Below the pieces are notes generated by a model that saw nothing but the letters and a program-made list of their open reading frames with translations, was not told where the DNA came from and did no database searches. This document shows, piece after piece, positions 24,049-38,035 of a stretch of 64,000 nt of DNA. The DNA is from Osmia lignaria lignaria (taxonomy: Eukaryota > Arthropoda > Insecta > Hymenoptera > Megachilidae). The first letter of the stretch is position 1, and the number at the start of each line of letters is the position of its first letter. A program made the translations under genes and the position numbers. The stretch is from positions 1,488,001 through 1,552,000 of the forward strand of contig NW_027478169.1 in NCBI RefSeq assembly GCF_051020975.1, in the 5' to 3' direction.

Positions 24049-25710
24049 TTTTTGTAGAGAATTAAGTTTCCTACTTTTTATGTTGTATGATATTTTTTGA
24101 TCAGATGCGTAGTTCTCGAGATATATCAAGATATTTAAAAGTTCCGAAGCCGCACCAACATAATAGAGTTACAGAAACACCGTGGCCCCTTTCTTTGAGA
24201 TAACTCTGCACTATTGCGAGCTGGAAATGCCACTTCCAGTTTAGCTGTGCAGAAGAAGAACAACAAGAAGATGGAATATCTCGAAATATGTCCGTCAGGC
24301 CCCTTCCCTTGAGATAAATCTGCAAATATCTCGGAAACGAAGCGAGCTATGGCAAAATGCTAAGATACCTTTTTTGTAGAGAATTAAGTTTCCTACTTTT
24401 TATGTTGTATGATATTTTTTGATCAGATGCGTAGTTCTCGAGATATATCAAGATATTTAAAAGTTCCGAAGCCGCACCAACATAATAGAGATACAGAAAC
24501 ACCGTGGCCCCTTTCTTTGAGATAACTCTGCACTATTGCGAGCTGGAAATGCCACTTCCAGTTTAGCTGTGCAGAAGAAGAACAACCAGAAGAAGAAATA
24601 TCCCGAAATATGTCCGTCAGGACCCTTCCCTTGAGATAAATCTGCAAATATCGCGGAAACGAAGCGAGCTATGGCAAAATGTTGAGAGACCTTTTTTGTA
24701 GAGAATTAAGTTTCCTACCTTTTATCTTCTATGATATTTTTTGATCAGATGCGGAGTTCTCGAGATATATCAAGATATTTAAAAGTTCCGAAGCTGCACC
24801 AACATAATAGAGGTACAGAAACACCGTGGCCTCTTTCTTTGAGATAACTCTGCACTATTGCGAGCTGCAAATGCCACTTCCAGCTTAGCTGTGCAGAAGA
24901 AGAACAACAAGAAGAAGAAATATCTCGAAATATGTCTGTCAGGCCACTTCCCTTGAGATAAATCTGCAAATATCTCGGAAACGAAGCGAGCTATGGCAAA
25001 ATGTTAAGAGACCTTTTTTGTAGAGAATTAAGTTTCCTACTTTTTATGTTGTATGATATTTTTTGATCAGATGCGTAATTGTCGAGATATATCGAGATAT
25101 TTAAAAGTTCCGAAGCCGCACCAACATAATAGAGATACAGAAACACCGTGGCCCCTTTCTTTGAGATAACTCTGCACTATTGCGAGCTGCAAATGCCACT
25201 TCCAGCTTAGCTGTGCAGAAGAAGCACAACAAGAAGAAGAAATATCTCGAAATATGTCCGTCAGGCCCCTTCCCTTGAGATAAATCTGCAAATATCTCGG
25301 AAACGAAGCGAGCTATGGCAAAATGTTAAGAGACCTTTTTTGTAGAGAATTAAGTTTCCTACTTTTTATGTTGTATGATATTTTTTGATCAGATGCGTAG
25401 TTCTCGAGATATATCAGGATATTTAAAAGTTCCGAAGCCGCACCAACATAATAGAGGTACAGAAACACCGTGGCCTCTTTCTATGAGATAACTCTGCACT
25501 ATTGCGAGCTGCAAATGCCACTTCCACTTTAGCTGTGCAGAAGAAGAACAACAAGAACAAGAAATATCTCGAAATATATCCGTCAGGCCCCTTCCCTTGA
25601 GATATATCTGCAAATATCTCGGAAACGAAGCGACCTATGGCAAAATGTTGAGAGACCTTTTTTGTAGAGAATTATGTTTCCTACAATTTATGTTCTATGA
25701 TATTTTTTGA
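24049..25710. repeat. Partial 7-unit HOR block (a-b-c-d-e') in the right duplicate
   Basis: This is the counterpart of 3118-4779 with the same variants. Unit d at 25067 has the usual AGATACAG, whereas the left duplicate has AGATAGAG (G at 4207), one of the three differences seen between the large copies. Confidence 0.85.
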
Positions 25711-28700
25711 TCAGAAGCGTACTTTTCGAGATATATCGAGATATTTAAAAGTTCCGAAGCCGCACCAACATAATAGAGATACAGAAACACCGTGGCCCCT
25801 TTCTTTGAGATAACTCTGCACTATTGCGAGCTGCAAATGCCACTTCCAGCTTAGCTGTGCAGAAGAAGAACAACAAGAAGAAGAAATATCTCAAAATATG
25901 TCCGTCAGGCCCCTTCCCTTGAGATAAATCTGCAAATATCTCGGAAACGAAGCGAGCAATGGCAAAATGCTAAGATACCTTTTTTGTAGAGAATTAAGTT
26001 TCCTACTTTTTATGTTCTATGATATTTTTTGATCAGATGCGTAGTTCTCGAGATATATCAAGATATTTAAAAGTACCGAAGCTGCACCAACATAATAGAG
26101 GTACAGAAACACAGTGGCCTCTTTCTTTGAGATAACTCTGCACTATTGCGAGCTGCAAATGCCACTTCCAGCTTAGCTGTGCAGAAGAAGAACAACAAGA
26201 AGAAGAAATATCTCGAAATATGTCCGTCAGGCACCTTCCCTTGAGATAAATCTGCAAATATCTCGGAAACGAAGCGAGCTATGGCAAAATGTTAAGAGAC
26301 CTTTTTTGTAGAGAATTAAGTTTCCTACTTTTTATGTTGTATGATATTTTTTGATCAGATGCGTAGTTCTCGAGATATATCAAGATATTTAAAAGCTCCG
26401 AAGCTGCACCAACATAATAGAGGTACAGAAACACCGTGGCCCCTATCTTTGAGATAACTCTGCACTATTGCGAGCTGCAAATGCCACTTCCAGCTTAGCT
26501 GTGCAGAAGAAGAACAACAAGAAGAAGAAATATCTCGAAATATGTCCGTCAGGCACCTTCCCTTGAGATAAATCTGCAAATATCTCGGAAACGAAGCGAG
26601 CTATGGCAAAATGTTAAGAGACCTTTTTTGTAGAGAATTAAGTTTCCTACTTTTTATGTTGTATGATATTTTTTGATCAGATGCGTAGTTCTCGAGATAT
26701 ATCAAGATATTTAAGAGCTCCGAAGCTGCACCAACATAATAGAGGTACAGAAACACCGTGGCCCCTATCTTTGAGATAACTCTGCACTATTGCGAGCTGC
26801 AAATGCCACTTCCAGCTTAGCTGTGCAGAAGAGGAACAACAAGAAGAAGAAATATCTCGAAATATGTCCGTCAGGCACCTTCCCTTGAGATAAATCTGCA
26901 AATATCTCGGAAACGAAGCGAGCTATGGCAAAATGTTAAGAGACCTTTTTTGTAGAGAATTAAGTTTCCTGCTTTTTATGTTCTATGATATTTTTTGATT
27001 AGATGCGTAGTTCTCGAGATATATTAAGATATTTAAATGTTCCGAAGCCGCACCAACATAATAGAGATACAGAAACACCGTGGCCCCTTTCTTTGAGATA
27101 ACTCTGCACTATTGCGAGCTGGAAATGCCACTTCCACTTTAGCTGTGCAGAAGAAGAACAACAAGAAGAAGAAATATCTCGAAATATGTCCGTCAGGCCC
27201 CTTCCCTTGAGATATATCTGCAAATATCTCGGAAACGAAGCGAGCTATGGCAAAATGTTAAGAGACCTTTTTTGTAGCGAATTATGTTTCCTACAATTTA
27301 TATTCTATGATATTTTTTGATCAGAAGCGTAGTTTTCGAGATATATGGAGATATTTAAAAGTTCCGAAGCCGCACCAACATAATAGAGATACAGAAACAC
27401 CGTGGCCCCTTTCTTTGAGATAACTCTGCACTATTGCGAGCTGCAAATGCCACTTCGAGCTTAGCTGTGCAGAAGAAGAACAACAAGAAGAAGAAGTATC
27501 TCGAAATATGTCCGTCAGACCCCTTCCCTTGAGATAAATCTGCAAATATCTCGGAAACGAAGCGAGCTATGGCAAAATGTTAAGAGACCTTATATGTAGA
27601 GAATTAAGTTTCCTACTTTTTATGTTCTATGATATTTTTTGATCAGATGCGTATTTCTCGAGATATATCAAGATATTTAAAAGTACCGAAGCTGCACCAA
27701 CATAATAGAGGTACAGAAACACCGTGGCCTCTTTCTTTGAGATAACTCTGCACTATTGCGAGCTGCAAATGCCACTTCCAGCTTAGCTGTGCAGAAGAAG
27801 AACAACAAGAAGAAGAAATATCTCGAAATATGTCCGTCAGGCACCTTCCCTTGAGATAAATCTGCAAATATCTCGGAAACGAAGCGAGCTATGGCAAAAT
27901 GTTAAGAGACCTTTTTTGTAGAGAATTACGTTTCCTACTTTTTATGTTGTATGATATTTTTTGATCAGATGCGTAGTTCTCGAGATATATCAAGATATTT
28001 AAAAGCTCCGAAGCTGCACCAACATAATAGAGGTACAGAAACACCGTGGCCCCTATCTTTGAGATAACTCTGCACTATTGCGAGCTGCAAATGCCACTTC
28101 CAGCTTAGCTGTGCAGAAGAGGAACAACAAGAAGAAGCAATATCTCGGAATATGTCCGTCAGGCCCCTTCCCTTGAGCTAAATCTGCAAATATCACGGAA
28201 ACGATGCCAGCTATGGGAAAATGTTAAGAGACCTTTTTTGTAGAGAATTAAGTTTCCTACTTTTTATGTTCTATGATATTTTTTGATTAGATGCGTAGTT
28301 CTTGAGATATATTAAGACATTTAAAAGTTCCGAAGCCGCACCAACATAATAGAGATACAGAAACACCGTGGCCCCTTTCTTTGAGATAACTCTGCACTAT
28401 TGCGAGCTGCAAATGCCACTTCCAGCTTAGCTGTGCAGAAGAAGAACAACAAGAAGAAGAAATATCTCAAAATATGTCCGTCAGGCCCCTTCCCTTGAGA
28501 TAAATCTGCAAATATCTCGGAAACGAAGCGAGCTATGGCAAAACGCTAAGATACCTTTTTTGTAGAGAATTAAGTTTCCTACTTTTTATGTTCTATGATA
28601 TTTTTTGATCAGATGCGTAGTTCTCGAGATATATCAAGATATTTAAAAGTTCCGAAGCCGCACCAACATAATCGAGATACAGAAACACCGTGGCCCCTTT

Positions 28701-31507
28701 CTTTGAGATAACTCTGCACTATTGCTACCTGCAAATGCCACTTCCAGCTTAGCTGTGCAGAAGAAGAACAACAAGAAGAAGAAATATCTCGAAATATGTC
28801 CGTCAGGCACCTTCCCTTGAGATAAATCTGCAAATATCTCGGAAACGAAGCGAGCTATGGCAAAATGTTAAGAGACCTTTTTTGTAGAGAATTAAGTTTC
28901 CTACTTTTTATGTTCTATGAGATTTTTCGATCAGAAGCGTAGTTTTCGAGATATATCGAGATATTTAAAAGTTCCGAAGCTGCACCAACATAATAGAGGT
29001 ACAGAAACACCGTGGCCTCTTTCTTTGAGATAACTCTGCACTATTGGAAGCTGGAAATGCCACTTCCACTTTAGCTGTGCAGAAGAAGAACAACAAGAAG
29101 AAGAAGTATCTCGAAATATGTCCGTCAGACCCCTTCCCTGGAGATATATCTGCAAATATCTCGGAAACGATGCGAGCTATGGCAAAATGTTAACAGACCT
29201 TTTTTGTAGAATATTATGTTTCCTACAATTTATGTTCTATGATATTTTTTGATCAGAAGCGTAGTTTTCGAGATATATCGAGATATTTAAAAGTTCCGAA
29301 GCCGCACCAACATAATAGAGATACAGAAACACCGTGGCCCCTTTCTTTGAGATAACTCTGCACTATTGCTACCTGCAAATGCCACTTCCAGCTTAGCTGT
29401 GCAGAAGAAGAACAACAAGAAGAAGAAATATCTCGAAATATGTCCGTCAGGCCCTTTCCCTTGAGCTATATCTGGAAATATCTCGGAAACGATGCGAGCC
29501 CTGGGAAAATGTTAAGAGACCTTTTTTGTAGAGAATTAAGTTTCCTACTATTCATGTTCTATGATGTTTTTTGATCAGATGCGTAGTTTTCGAGATATAT
29601 CAAGACATTTAAAAGTTCCGAAGCCGCACCAACATAATAGAGATACAGAAACACCGTGGCCCCTTTCTTTGAGATAACCCTGCACTATTGCGAGCTGCAA
29701 ATGCCACTTCCAGCTCAGCTGTGCAGAAGAAGAACAACAAGAAGAAGGAATATCTCGAAATATGTCCGTCAGGCCCCTTCCCTTGAGATAAATCTGCAAA
29801 TATCTCGGAAACGAAGCAAGCTATGGCAAAATGCTAAGATACCTTTTTTGTAGAGAATTAAGTTTCCTACTTTTTATGTTGTATGATATTTTTTGATCAG
29901 ATGCGTAGTTCTCGAGATATATCAAGATATTTAAAAGTTCCGAAGCCGCACCAACATAATAGAGATACAGAAACACCGTGGCCCCTTTCTTTGAGATAAC
30001 TCTGCACTATTGCGAGCTGCAAATGCCACTTCGAGCTTAGCTGTGCAGAAGAAGAACAACAAGAAGAAGAAATATCTCGAAATATGTCCGTCAGGCCCCT
30101 TTCCCTTGAGATAAATCGGCAAATATCTCGGAAACGAAGCGAGCTATGGCAAAATGTTAAGAGACCTTGTATGTAGAGAATTAAGTTTCCTACTTTTTAT
30201 GTTCTATGATATTTTTTGATCAGATGCGTAGTTCTCGAGATATATCAAGATATTTAAAAGTACCGAAGCTGCACCAACATAATAGAGGTACAGAAACACC
30301 GTGGCCTCTTTCTTTGAGATAACTCTGCACTATTGCGAGCTGCAAATGCCACTTCCAGCTTAGCTGTGCAGAAGAAGAACAACAAGAAGAAGAAATATCT
30401 CGAAATATGTCCGTCAGGCACCTTCCCTTGAGATAAATCTGCAAATATCTCGGAAACGAAGCGAGCTATGGCAAAATGTTAAGAGACCTTTTTTGTAGAG
30501 AATTAAGTTTCCTACTTTTTATGTTGTATGATATTTTTTGATCAGATGCGTAGTTCTCGAGATATATCAAGATATTTAAAAGCTCCGAAGCTGCACCAAC
30601 ATAATAGAGGTACAGAAACACCGTGGCCCCTATCTTTGAGATAACTCTGCACTATTGCGAGCTGCAAATGCCACTTCCAGCTTAGCTGTGCAGAAGAAGA
30701 ACAACAAGAAGAAGAAATATCTCGAAATATGTCCGTCAGGCACCTTCCCTTGAGATAAATCTGCAAATATCTCGGAAACGAAGCGAGCTATGGCAAAATG
30801 TTAAGAGACCTTTTTTGTAGAGAATTAAGTTTCCTACTTTTTATGTTGTATGATATTTTTTGATCAGATGCGTAGTTCTCGAGATATATCAAGATATTTA
30901 AAAGCTCCGAAGCTGCACCAACATAATAGAGGTACAGAAACACCGTGGCCCCTATCTTTGAGATAACTCTGCACTATTGCGAGCTGCAAATGCCACTTCC
31001 AGCTTAGCTGTGCAGAAGAAGAACAACAAGAAGAAGAAATATCTCGAAATATGTCCGTCAGACCCCTTCCCTTGAGATAAATCTGCAAATATCTCGGAAA
31101 CGAAGCGAGCTATGGCAAAATGTTAAGAGACCTTGTATGTAGAGAATTAAGTTTCCTACTTTTTATGTTCTATGATATTTTTTGATCAGATGCGTAGTTC
31201 TCGAGATATATCAAGATATTTAAAAGTACCGAAGCTGCACCAACATAATAGAGGTACAGAAACACCGTGGCCTCTTTCTTTGAGATAACTCTGCACTATT
31301 GCGAGCTGCAAATGCCACTTCCAGCTTAGCTGTGCAGAAGAGGAACAACAAGAAGAAGAAATATCTCGGAATATGCCCGTCAGGCCCCTTCCCTTGAGCT
31401 AAATCTGCAAATATCTCGGAAACGATGCCAGCTATGGGAAAATGTTAAGAGACCTTTTTTGTAGAGAATTAAGTTTCCTACTTTTTATGTTCTATGATAT
31501 TTTTTGA
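25711..31507. repeat. Mixed monomeric segment (18 units), right copy
   Basis: This is the counterpart of 4780-10576. It includes the same odd anchor (GAGATTTTTCGATCAG near 28927), the same ATTGCTACCTGC units, and the same 323-bp unit with an extra T at 30100-30102. The shared indel shows that the two segments descend from one event and are not two independently homogenised stretches. No gene or insertion is present. Confidence 0.85.
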
Positions 31508-33761
31508 TCAGATGCGTAGTTCTCGAGATATATCAAGATATTTAAAAGTACCGAAGCTGCACCAACATAATAGAGGTACAGAAACACCGTGGCCTCTTTC
31601 TTTGAGATAACTCTGCACTATTGCGAGCTGGAAATGCCACTTCCAGTTTAGCTGTGCAGAAGAAGAACAACAAGAAGAAGGAATATCTCGAAATATGTCC
31701 GTCAGGCCCCTTCCCTTGAGATAAATCTGCAAATATCTCGGAAACGAAGCGAGCTATGGCAAAATGCTAAGATACCTTTTTTGTAGAGAATTAAGTTTCC
31801 TACTTTTTATGTTGTATGATATTTTTTGATCAGATGCGTAGTTCTCGAGATATATCAAGATATTTAAAAGTTCCGAAGCCGCACCAACATAATAGAGATA
31901 CAGAAACACCGTGGCCCCTTTCTTTGAGATAACTCTGCACTATTGCGAGCTGGAAATGCCACTTCCAGTTTAGCTGTGCAGAAGAAGAACAACCAGAAGA
32001 AGAAATATCCCGAAATATGTCCGTCAGGACCCTTCCCTTGAGATAAATCTGCAAATATCGCGGAAACGAAGCGAGCTATGGCAAAATGTTGAGAGACCTT
32101 TTTTGTAGAGAATTAAGTTTCCTACCTTTTATCTTCTATGATATTTTTTGATCAGATGCGGAGTTCTCGAGATATATCAAGATATTTAAAAGTTCCGAAG
32201 CTGCACCAACATAATAGAGGTACAGAAACACCGTGGCCTCTTTCTTTGAGATAACTCTGCACTATTGCGAGCTGCAAATGCCACTTCCAGCTTAGCTGTG
32301 CAGAAGAAGAACAACAAGAAGAAGAAATATCTCGAAATATGTCTGTCAGGCCACTTCCCTTGAGATAAATCTGCAAATATCTCGGAAACGAAGCGAGCTA
32401 TGGCAAAATGTTAAGAGACCTTTTTTGTAGAGAATTAAGTTTCCTACTTTTTATGTTGTATGATATTTTTTGATCAGATGCGTAATTGTCGAGATATATC
32501 GAGATATTTAAAAGTTCCGAAGCCGCACCAACATAATAGAGATACAGAAACACCGTGGCCCCTTTCTTTGAGATAACTCTGCACTATTGCGAGCTGCAAA
32601 TGCCACTTCCAGCTTAGCTGTGCAGAAGAAGCACAACAAGAAGAAGAAATATCTCGAAATATGTCCGTCAGGCCCCTTCCCTTGAGATAAATCTGCAAAT
32701 ATCTCGGAAACGAAGCGAGCTATGGCAAAATGTTAAGAGACCTTTTTTGTAGAGAATTAAGTTTCCTACTTTTTATGTTGTATGATATTTTTTGATCAGA
32801 TGCGTAGTTCTCGAGATATATCAGGATATTTAAAAGTTCCGAAGCCGCACCAACATAATAGAGGTACAGAAACACCGTGGCCTCTTTCTATGAGATAACT
32901 CTGCACTATTGCGAGCTGCAAATGCCACTTCCAGCTTAGCTGTGCAGAAGAGGAACAACAAGAAGAAGAAATATCTCGGAATATGTCCGTCAGGCCCCTT
33001 CCCGTGAGCTAAATCTGCAAATATCTCGGAAACGATGCCAGCTATGGGAAAATGTTAAGAGACCTTTTTTGTAGAGAATTAAGTTTCCTACTTTTTATGT
33101 TCTATGATATTTTTTGATCAGAAGCGTAGTTTTCGAGATATATCGAGATATTTAAAAGTTCCGAAGCCGCACCAACATAATAGAGATACAGAAACACCGT
33201 GGCCCCTTTCTTTGGGATAACTCTGCACTATTGCGAGCTGGAAATGCCACTTCCAGCTTAGCTGTGGAGAAGACGAACAACAAGAACAAGAAATATCTCG
33301 AAATATGTCCGTTAGGCCCCTTCCCTTGAGATAAATCTGCAAATATCTCGGAAACGAAGCGAGCTACGGCAAAATGTTAAGAGACCTTTTTTGTAGAGAA
33401 TTAAGTTTCCTACTTTTTATGTTCTATGATATTTTTTGATCAGATGCGTAGTTCTCGAGATATATCAAGATATTTAAAAGTACCGAAGCTGCACCAACAT
33501 AATAGAGGTACAGAAACACCGTGGCCTCTTTCTTTGAGATAACTCTGCACTATTGCGAGCTGCAAATGCCACTTCCAGCTTAGCTGTGCAGAAGAGGAAC
33601 AACAAGAAGAAGAAATATCTCGGAATATGCCCGTCAGGCCCCTTCCCTTGAGCTAAATCTGCAAATATCTCGGAAACGATGCCAGCTATGGGAAAATGTT
33701 AAGAGACCTTTTTTGTAGAGAATTAAGTTTCCTACTTTTTATGTTCTATGATATTTTTTGA
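31508..33761. repeat. 7-unit HOR, copy 2 of the right side
   Basis: Units a to g are in the order defined at 10577-12830 and match it closely. Unit b here has the normal CCGCACCAAC. Unit e has CTATGAGATAAC. The copy is followed directly by another in the same register. Confidence 0.92.
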
Positions 33762-36015
33762 TCAGATGCGTAGTTCTCGAGATATATCAAGATATTTAAA
33801 AGTACCGAAGCTGCACCAACATAATAGAGGTACAGAAACACCGTGGCCTCTTTCTTTGAGATAACTCTGCACTATTGCGAGCTGGAAATGCCACTTCCAG
33901 TTTAGCTGTGCAGAAGAAGAACAACAAGAAGAAGGAATATCTCGAAATATGTCCGTCAGGCCCCTTCCCTTGAGATAAATCTGCAAATATCTCGGAAACG
34001 AAGCGAGCTATGGCAAAATGCTAAGATACCTTTTTTGTAGAGAATTAAGTTTCCTACTTTTTATGTTGTATGATATTTTTTGATCAGATGCGTAGTTCTC
34101 GAGATATATCAAGATATTTAAAAGTTCCGAAGCCGCATAAACATAATAGAGATACAGAAACACCGTGGCCCCTTTCTTTGAGATAACTCTGCACTATTGC
34201 GAGCTGGAAATGCCACTTCCAGTTTAGCTGTGCAGAAGAAGAACAACCAGAAGAAGAAATATCCCGAAATATGTCCGTCAGGACCCTTCCCTTGAGATAA
34301 ATCTGCAAATATCGCGGAAACGAAGCGAGCTATGGCAAAATGTTGAGAGACCTTTTTTGTAGAGAATTAAGTTTCCTACCTTTTATCTTCTATGATATTT
34401 TTTGATCAGATGCGGAGTTCTCGAGATATATCAAGATATTTAAAAGTTCCGAAGCTGCACCAACATAATAGAGGTACAGAAACACCGTGGCCTCTTTCTT
34501 TGAGATAACTCTGCACTATTGCGAGCTGCAAATGCCACTTCCAGCTTAGCTGTGCAGAAGAAGAACAACAAGAAGAAGAAATATCTCGAAATATGTCTGT
34601 CAGGCCACTTCCCTTGAGATAAATCTGCAAATATCTCGGAAACGAAGCGAGCTATGGCAAAATGTTAAGAGACCTTTTTTGTAGAGAATTAAGTTTCCTA
34701 CTTTTTATGTTGTATGATATTTTTTGATCAGATGCGTAATTGTCGAGATATATCGAGATATTTAAAAGTTCCGAAGCCGCACCAACATAATAGAGATACA
34801 GAAACACCGTGGCCCCTTTCTTTGAGATAACTCTGCACTATTGCGAGCTGCAAATGCCACTTCCAGCTTAGCTGTGCAGAAGAAGCACAACAAGAAGAAG
34901 AAATATCTCGAAATATGTCCGTCAGGCCCCTTCCCTTGAGATAAATCTGCAAATATCTCGGAAACGAAGCGAGCTATGGCAAAATGTTAAGAGACCTTTT
35001 TTGTAGAGAATTAAGTTTCCTACTTTTTATGTTGTATGATATTTTTTGATCAGATGCGTAGTTCTCGAGATATATCAGGATATTTAAAAGTTCCGAAGCC
35101 GCACCAACATAATAGAGGTACAGAAACACCGTGGCCTCTTTCTATGAGATAACTCTGCACTATTGCGAGCTGCAAATGCCACTTCCAGCTTAGCTGTGCA
35201 GAAGAGGAACAACAAGAAGAAGAAATATCTCGGAATATGTCCGTCAGGCCCCTTCCCGTGAGCTAAATCTGCAAATATCTCGGAAACGATGCCAGCTATG
35301 GGAAAATGTTAAGAGACCTTTTTTGTAGAGAATTAAGTTTCCTACTTTTTATGTTCTATGATATTTTTTGATCAGAAGCGTAGTTTTCGAGATATATCGA
35401 GATATTTAAAAGTTCCGAAGCCGCACCAACATAATAGAGATACAGAAACACCGTGGCCCCTTTCTTTGGGATAACTCTGCACTATTGCGAGCTGGAAATG
35501 CCACTTCCAGCTTAGCTGTGGAGAAGACGAACAACAAGAACAAGAAATATCTCGAAATATGTCCGTTAGGCCCCTTCCCTTGAGATAAATCTGCAAATAT
35601 CTCGGAAACGAAGCGAGCTACGGCAAAATGTTAAGAGACCTTTTTTGTAGAGAATTAAGTTTCCTACTTTTTATGTTCTATGATATTTTTTGATCAGATG
35701 CGTAGTTCTCGAGATATATCAAGATATTTAAAAGTACCGAAGCTGCACCAACATAATAGAGGTACAGAAACACCGTGGCCTCTTTCTTTGAGATAACTCT
35801 GCACTATTGCGAGCTGCAAATGCCACTTCCAGCTTAGCTGTGCAGAAGAGGAACAACAAGAAGAAGAAATATCTCGGAATATGCCCGTCAGGCCCCTTCC
35901 CTTGAGCTAAATCTGCAAATATCTCGGAAACGATGCCAGCTATGGGAAAATGTTAAGAGACCTTTTTTGTAGAGAATTAAGTTTCCTACTTTTTATGTTC
36001 TATGATATTTTTTGA
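33762..36015. repeat. 7-unit HOR, copy 3
   Basis: This is a tandem copy, shifted exactly 2254 bp from 31508. Its private mark is the change CC to TA at 34138-34139 in unit b (CCGCATAAAC), absent from copy 2 and present in copy 4. Copies 3 and 4 are therefore sisters. The end of the large duplication (34008) falls within its first unit. Confidence 0.92.
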
Positions 36016-38035
36016 TCAGATGCGTAGTTCTCGAGATATATCAAGATATTTAAAAGTACCGAAGCTGCACCAACATAATAGAGGTACAGAAACACCGTGG
36101 CCTCTTTCTTTGAGATAACTCTGCACTATTGCGAGCTGGAAATGCCACTTCCAGTTTAGCTGTGCAGAAGAAGAACAACAAGAAGAAGGAATATCTCGAA
36201 ATATGTCCGTCAGGCCCCTTCCCTTGAGATAAATCTGCAAATATCTCGGAAACGAAGCGAGCTATGGCAAAATGCTAAGATACCTTTTTTGTAGAGAATT
36301 AAGTTTCCTACTTTTTATGTTGTATGATATTTTTTGATCAGATGCGTAGTTCTCGAGATATATCAAGATATTTAAAAGTTCCGAAGCCGCATAAACATAA
36401 TAGAGATACAGAAACACCGTGGCCCCTTTCTTTGAGATAACTCTGCACTATTGCGAGCTGGAAATGCCACTTCCAGTTTAGCTGTGCAGAAGAAGAACAA
36501 CCAGAAGAAGAAATATCCCGAAATATGTCCGTCAGGACCCTTCCCTTGAGATAAATCTGCAAATATCGCGGAAACGAAGCGAGCTATGGCAAAATGTTGA
36601 GAGACCTTTTTTGTAGAGAATTAAGTTTCCTACCTTTTATCTTCTATGATATTTTTTGATCAGATGCGGAGTTCTCGAGATATATCAAGATATTTAAAAG
36701 TTCCGAAGCTGCACCAACATAATAGAGGTACAGAAACACCGTGGCCTCTTTCTTTGAGATAACTCTGCACTATTGCGAGCTGCAAATGCCACTTCCAGCT
36801 TAGCTGTGCAGAAGAAGAACAACAAGAAGAAGAAATATCTCGAAATATGTCTGTCAGGCCACTTCCCTTGAGATAAATCTGCAAATATCTCGGAAACGAA
36901 GCGAGCTATGGCAAAATGTTAAGAGACCTTTTTTGTAGAGAATTAAGTTTCCTACTTTTTATGTTGTATGATATTTTTTGATCAGATGCGTAATTGTCGA
37001 GATATATCGAGATATTTAAAAGTTCCGAAGCCGCACCAACATAATAGAGATACAGAAACACCGTGGCCCCTTTCTTTGAGATAACTCTGCACTATTGCGA
37101 GCTGCAAATGCCACTTCCAGCTTAGCTGTGCAGAAGAAGCACAACAAGAAGAAGAAATATCTCGAAATATGTCCGTCAGGCCCCTTCCCTTGAGATAAAT
37201 CTGCAAATATCTCGGAAACGAAGCGAGCTATGGCAAAATGTTAAGAGACCTTTTTTGTAGAGAATTAAGTTTCCTACTTTTTATGTTGTATGATATTTTT
37301 TGATCAGATGCGTAGTTCTCGAGATATATCAGGATATTTAAAAGTTCCGAAGCCGCACCAACATAATAGAGGTACAGAAACACCGTGGCCTCTTTCTTTG
37401 AGATAACTCTGCACTATTGCGAGCTGCAAATGCCACTTCCAGCTTAGCTGTGCAGAAGAGGAACAACAAGAAGAAGAAATATCTCGGAATATGTCCGTCA
37501 GGCCCCTTCCCGTGAGCTAAATCTGCAAATATCTCGGAAACGATGCCAGCTATGGGAAAATGTTAAGAGACCTTTTTTGTAGAGAATTAAGTTTCCTACT
37601 TTTTATGTTCTATGATATTTTTTGATCAGAAGCGTAGTTTTCGAGATATATCGAGATATTTAAAAGTTCCGAAGCCGCACCAACATAATAGAGATACAGA
37701 AACACCGTGGCCCCTTTCTTTGGGATAACTCTGCACTATTGCGAGCTGGAAATGCCACTTCCAGCTTAGCTGTGAAGAAGACGAACAACAAGAACAAGAA
37801 ATATCTCGAAATATGTCCGTTAGGCCCCTTCCCTTGAGATAAATCTGCAAATATCTCGGAAACGAAGCGAGCTACGGCAAAATGTTAAGAGACCTTTTTT
37901 GTAGAGAATTAAGTTTCCTACCTTTTATCTTCTATGATATTTTTTGATCAGATGCGGAGTTCTCGAGATATATCAAGATATTTAAAAGTTCCGAAGCTGC
38001 ACCAACATAATAGAGGTACAGAAACACCGTGGCCT
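36016..38035. repeat. 7-unit HOR, copy 4, truncated
   Basis: It follows copy 3 at +2254 bp and carries the same CC to TA change at 36392-36393. Unit e at 37304 has CTTTGAG where copies 2 and 3 have CTATGAG, and unit f at 37626 has GTGAAGAAG where they have GTGGAGAAG. Unit g is missing: the next unit, 37948, starts as type c and ends as type d. The regular HOR ends here. Confidence 0.88.

Larger units (their letters stand above)
20932..34008. repeat. Segmental duplication, right copy (offset 20931 bp)
   Basis: This is the same unit order as 1-13077 with very few differences (see that entry). Sub-blocks are the 5-unit HOR at 21203-22812 and, truncated, at 22813-24048; the partial a-e' block at 24049-25710; the mixed segment at 25711-31507; and the 7-unit HOR at 31508-33761. 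Unlike the left copy, the sequence past 34008 continues the 7-unit HOR, so the left copy looks like the one cut off by a junction at 13078. Confidence 0.93.
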
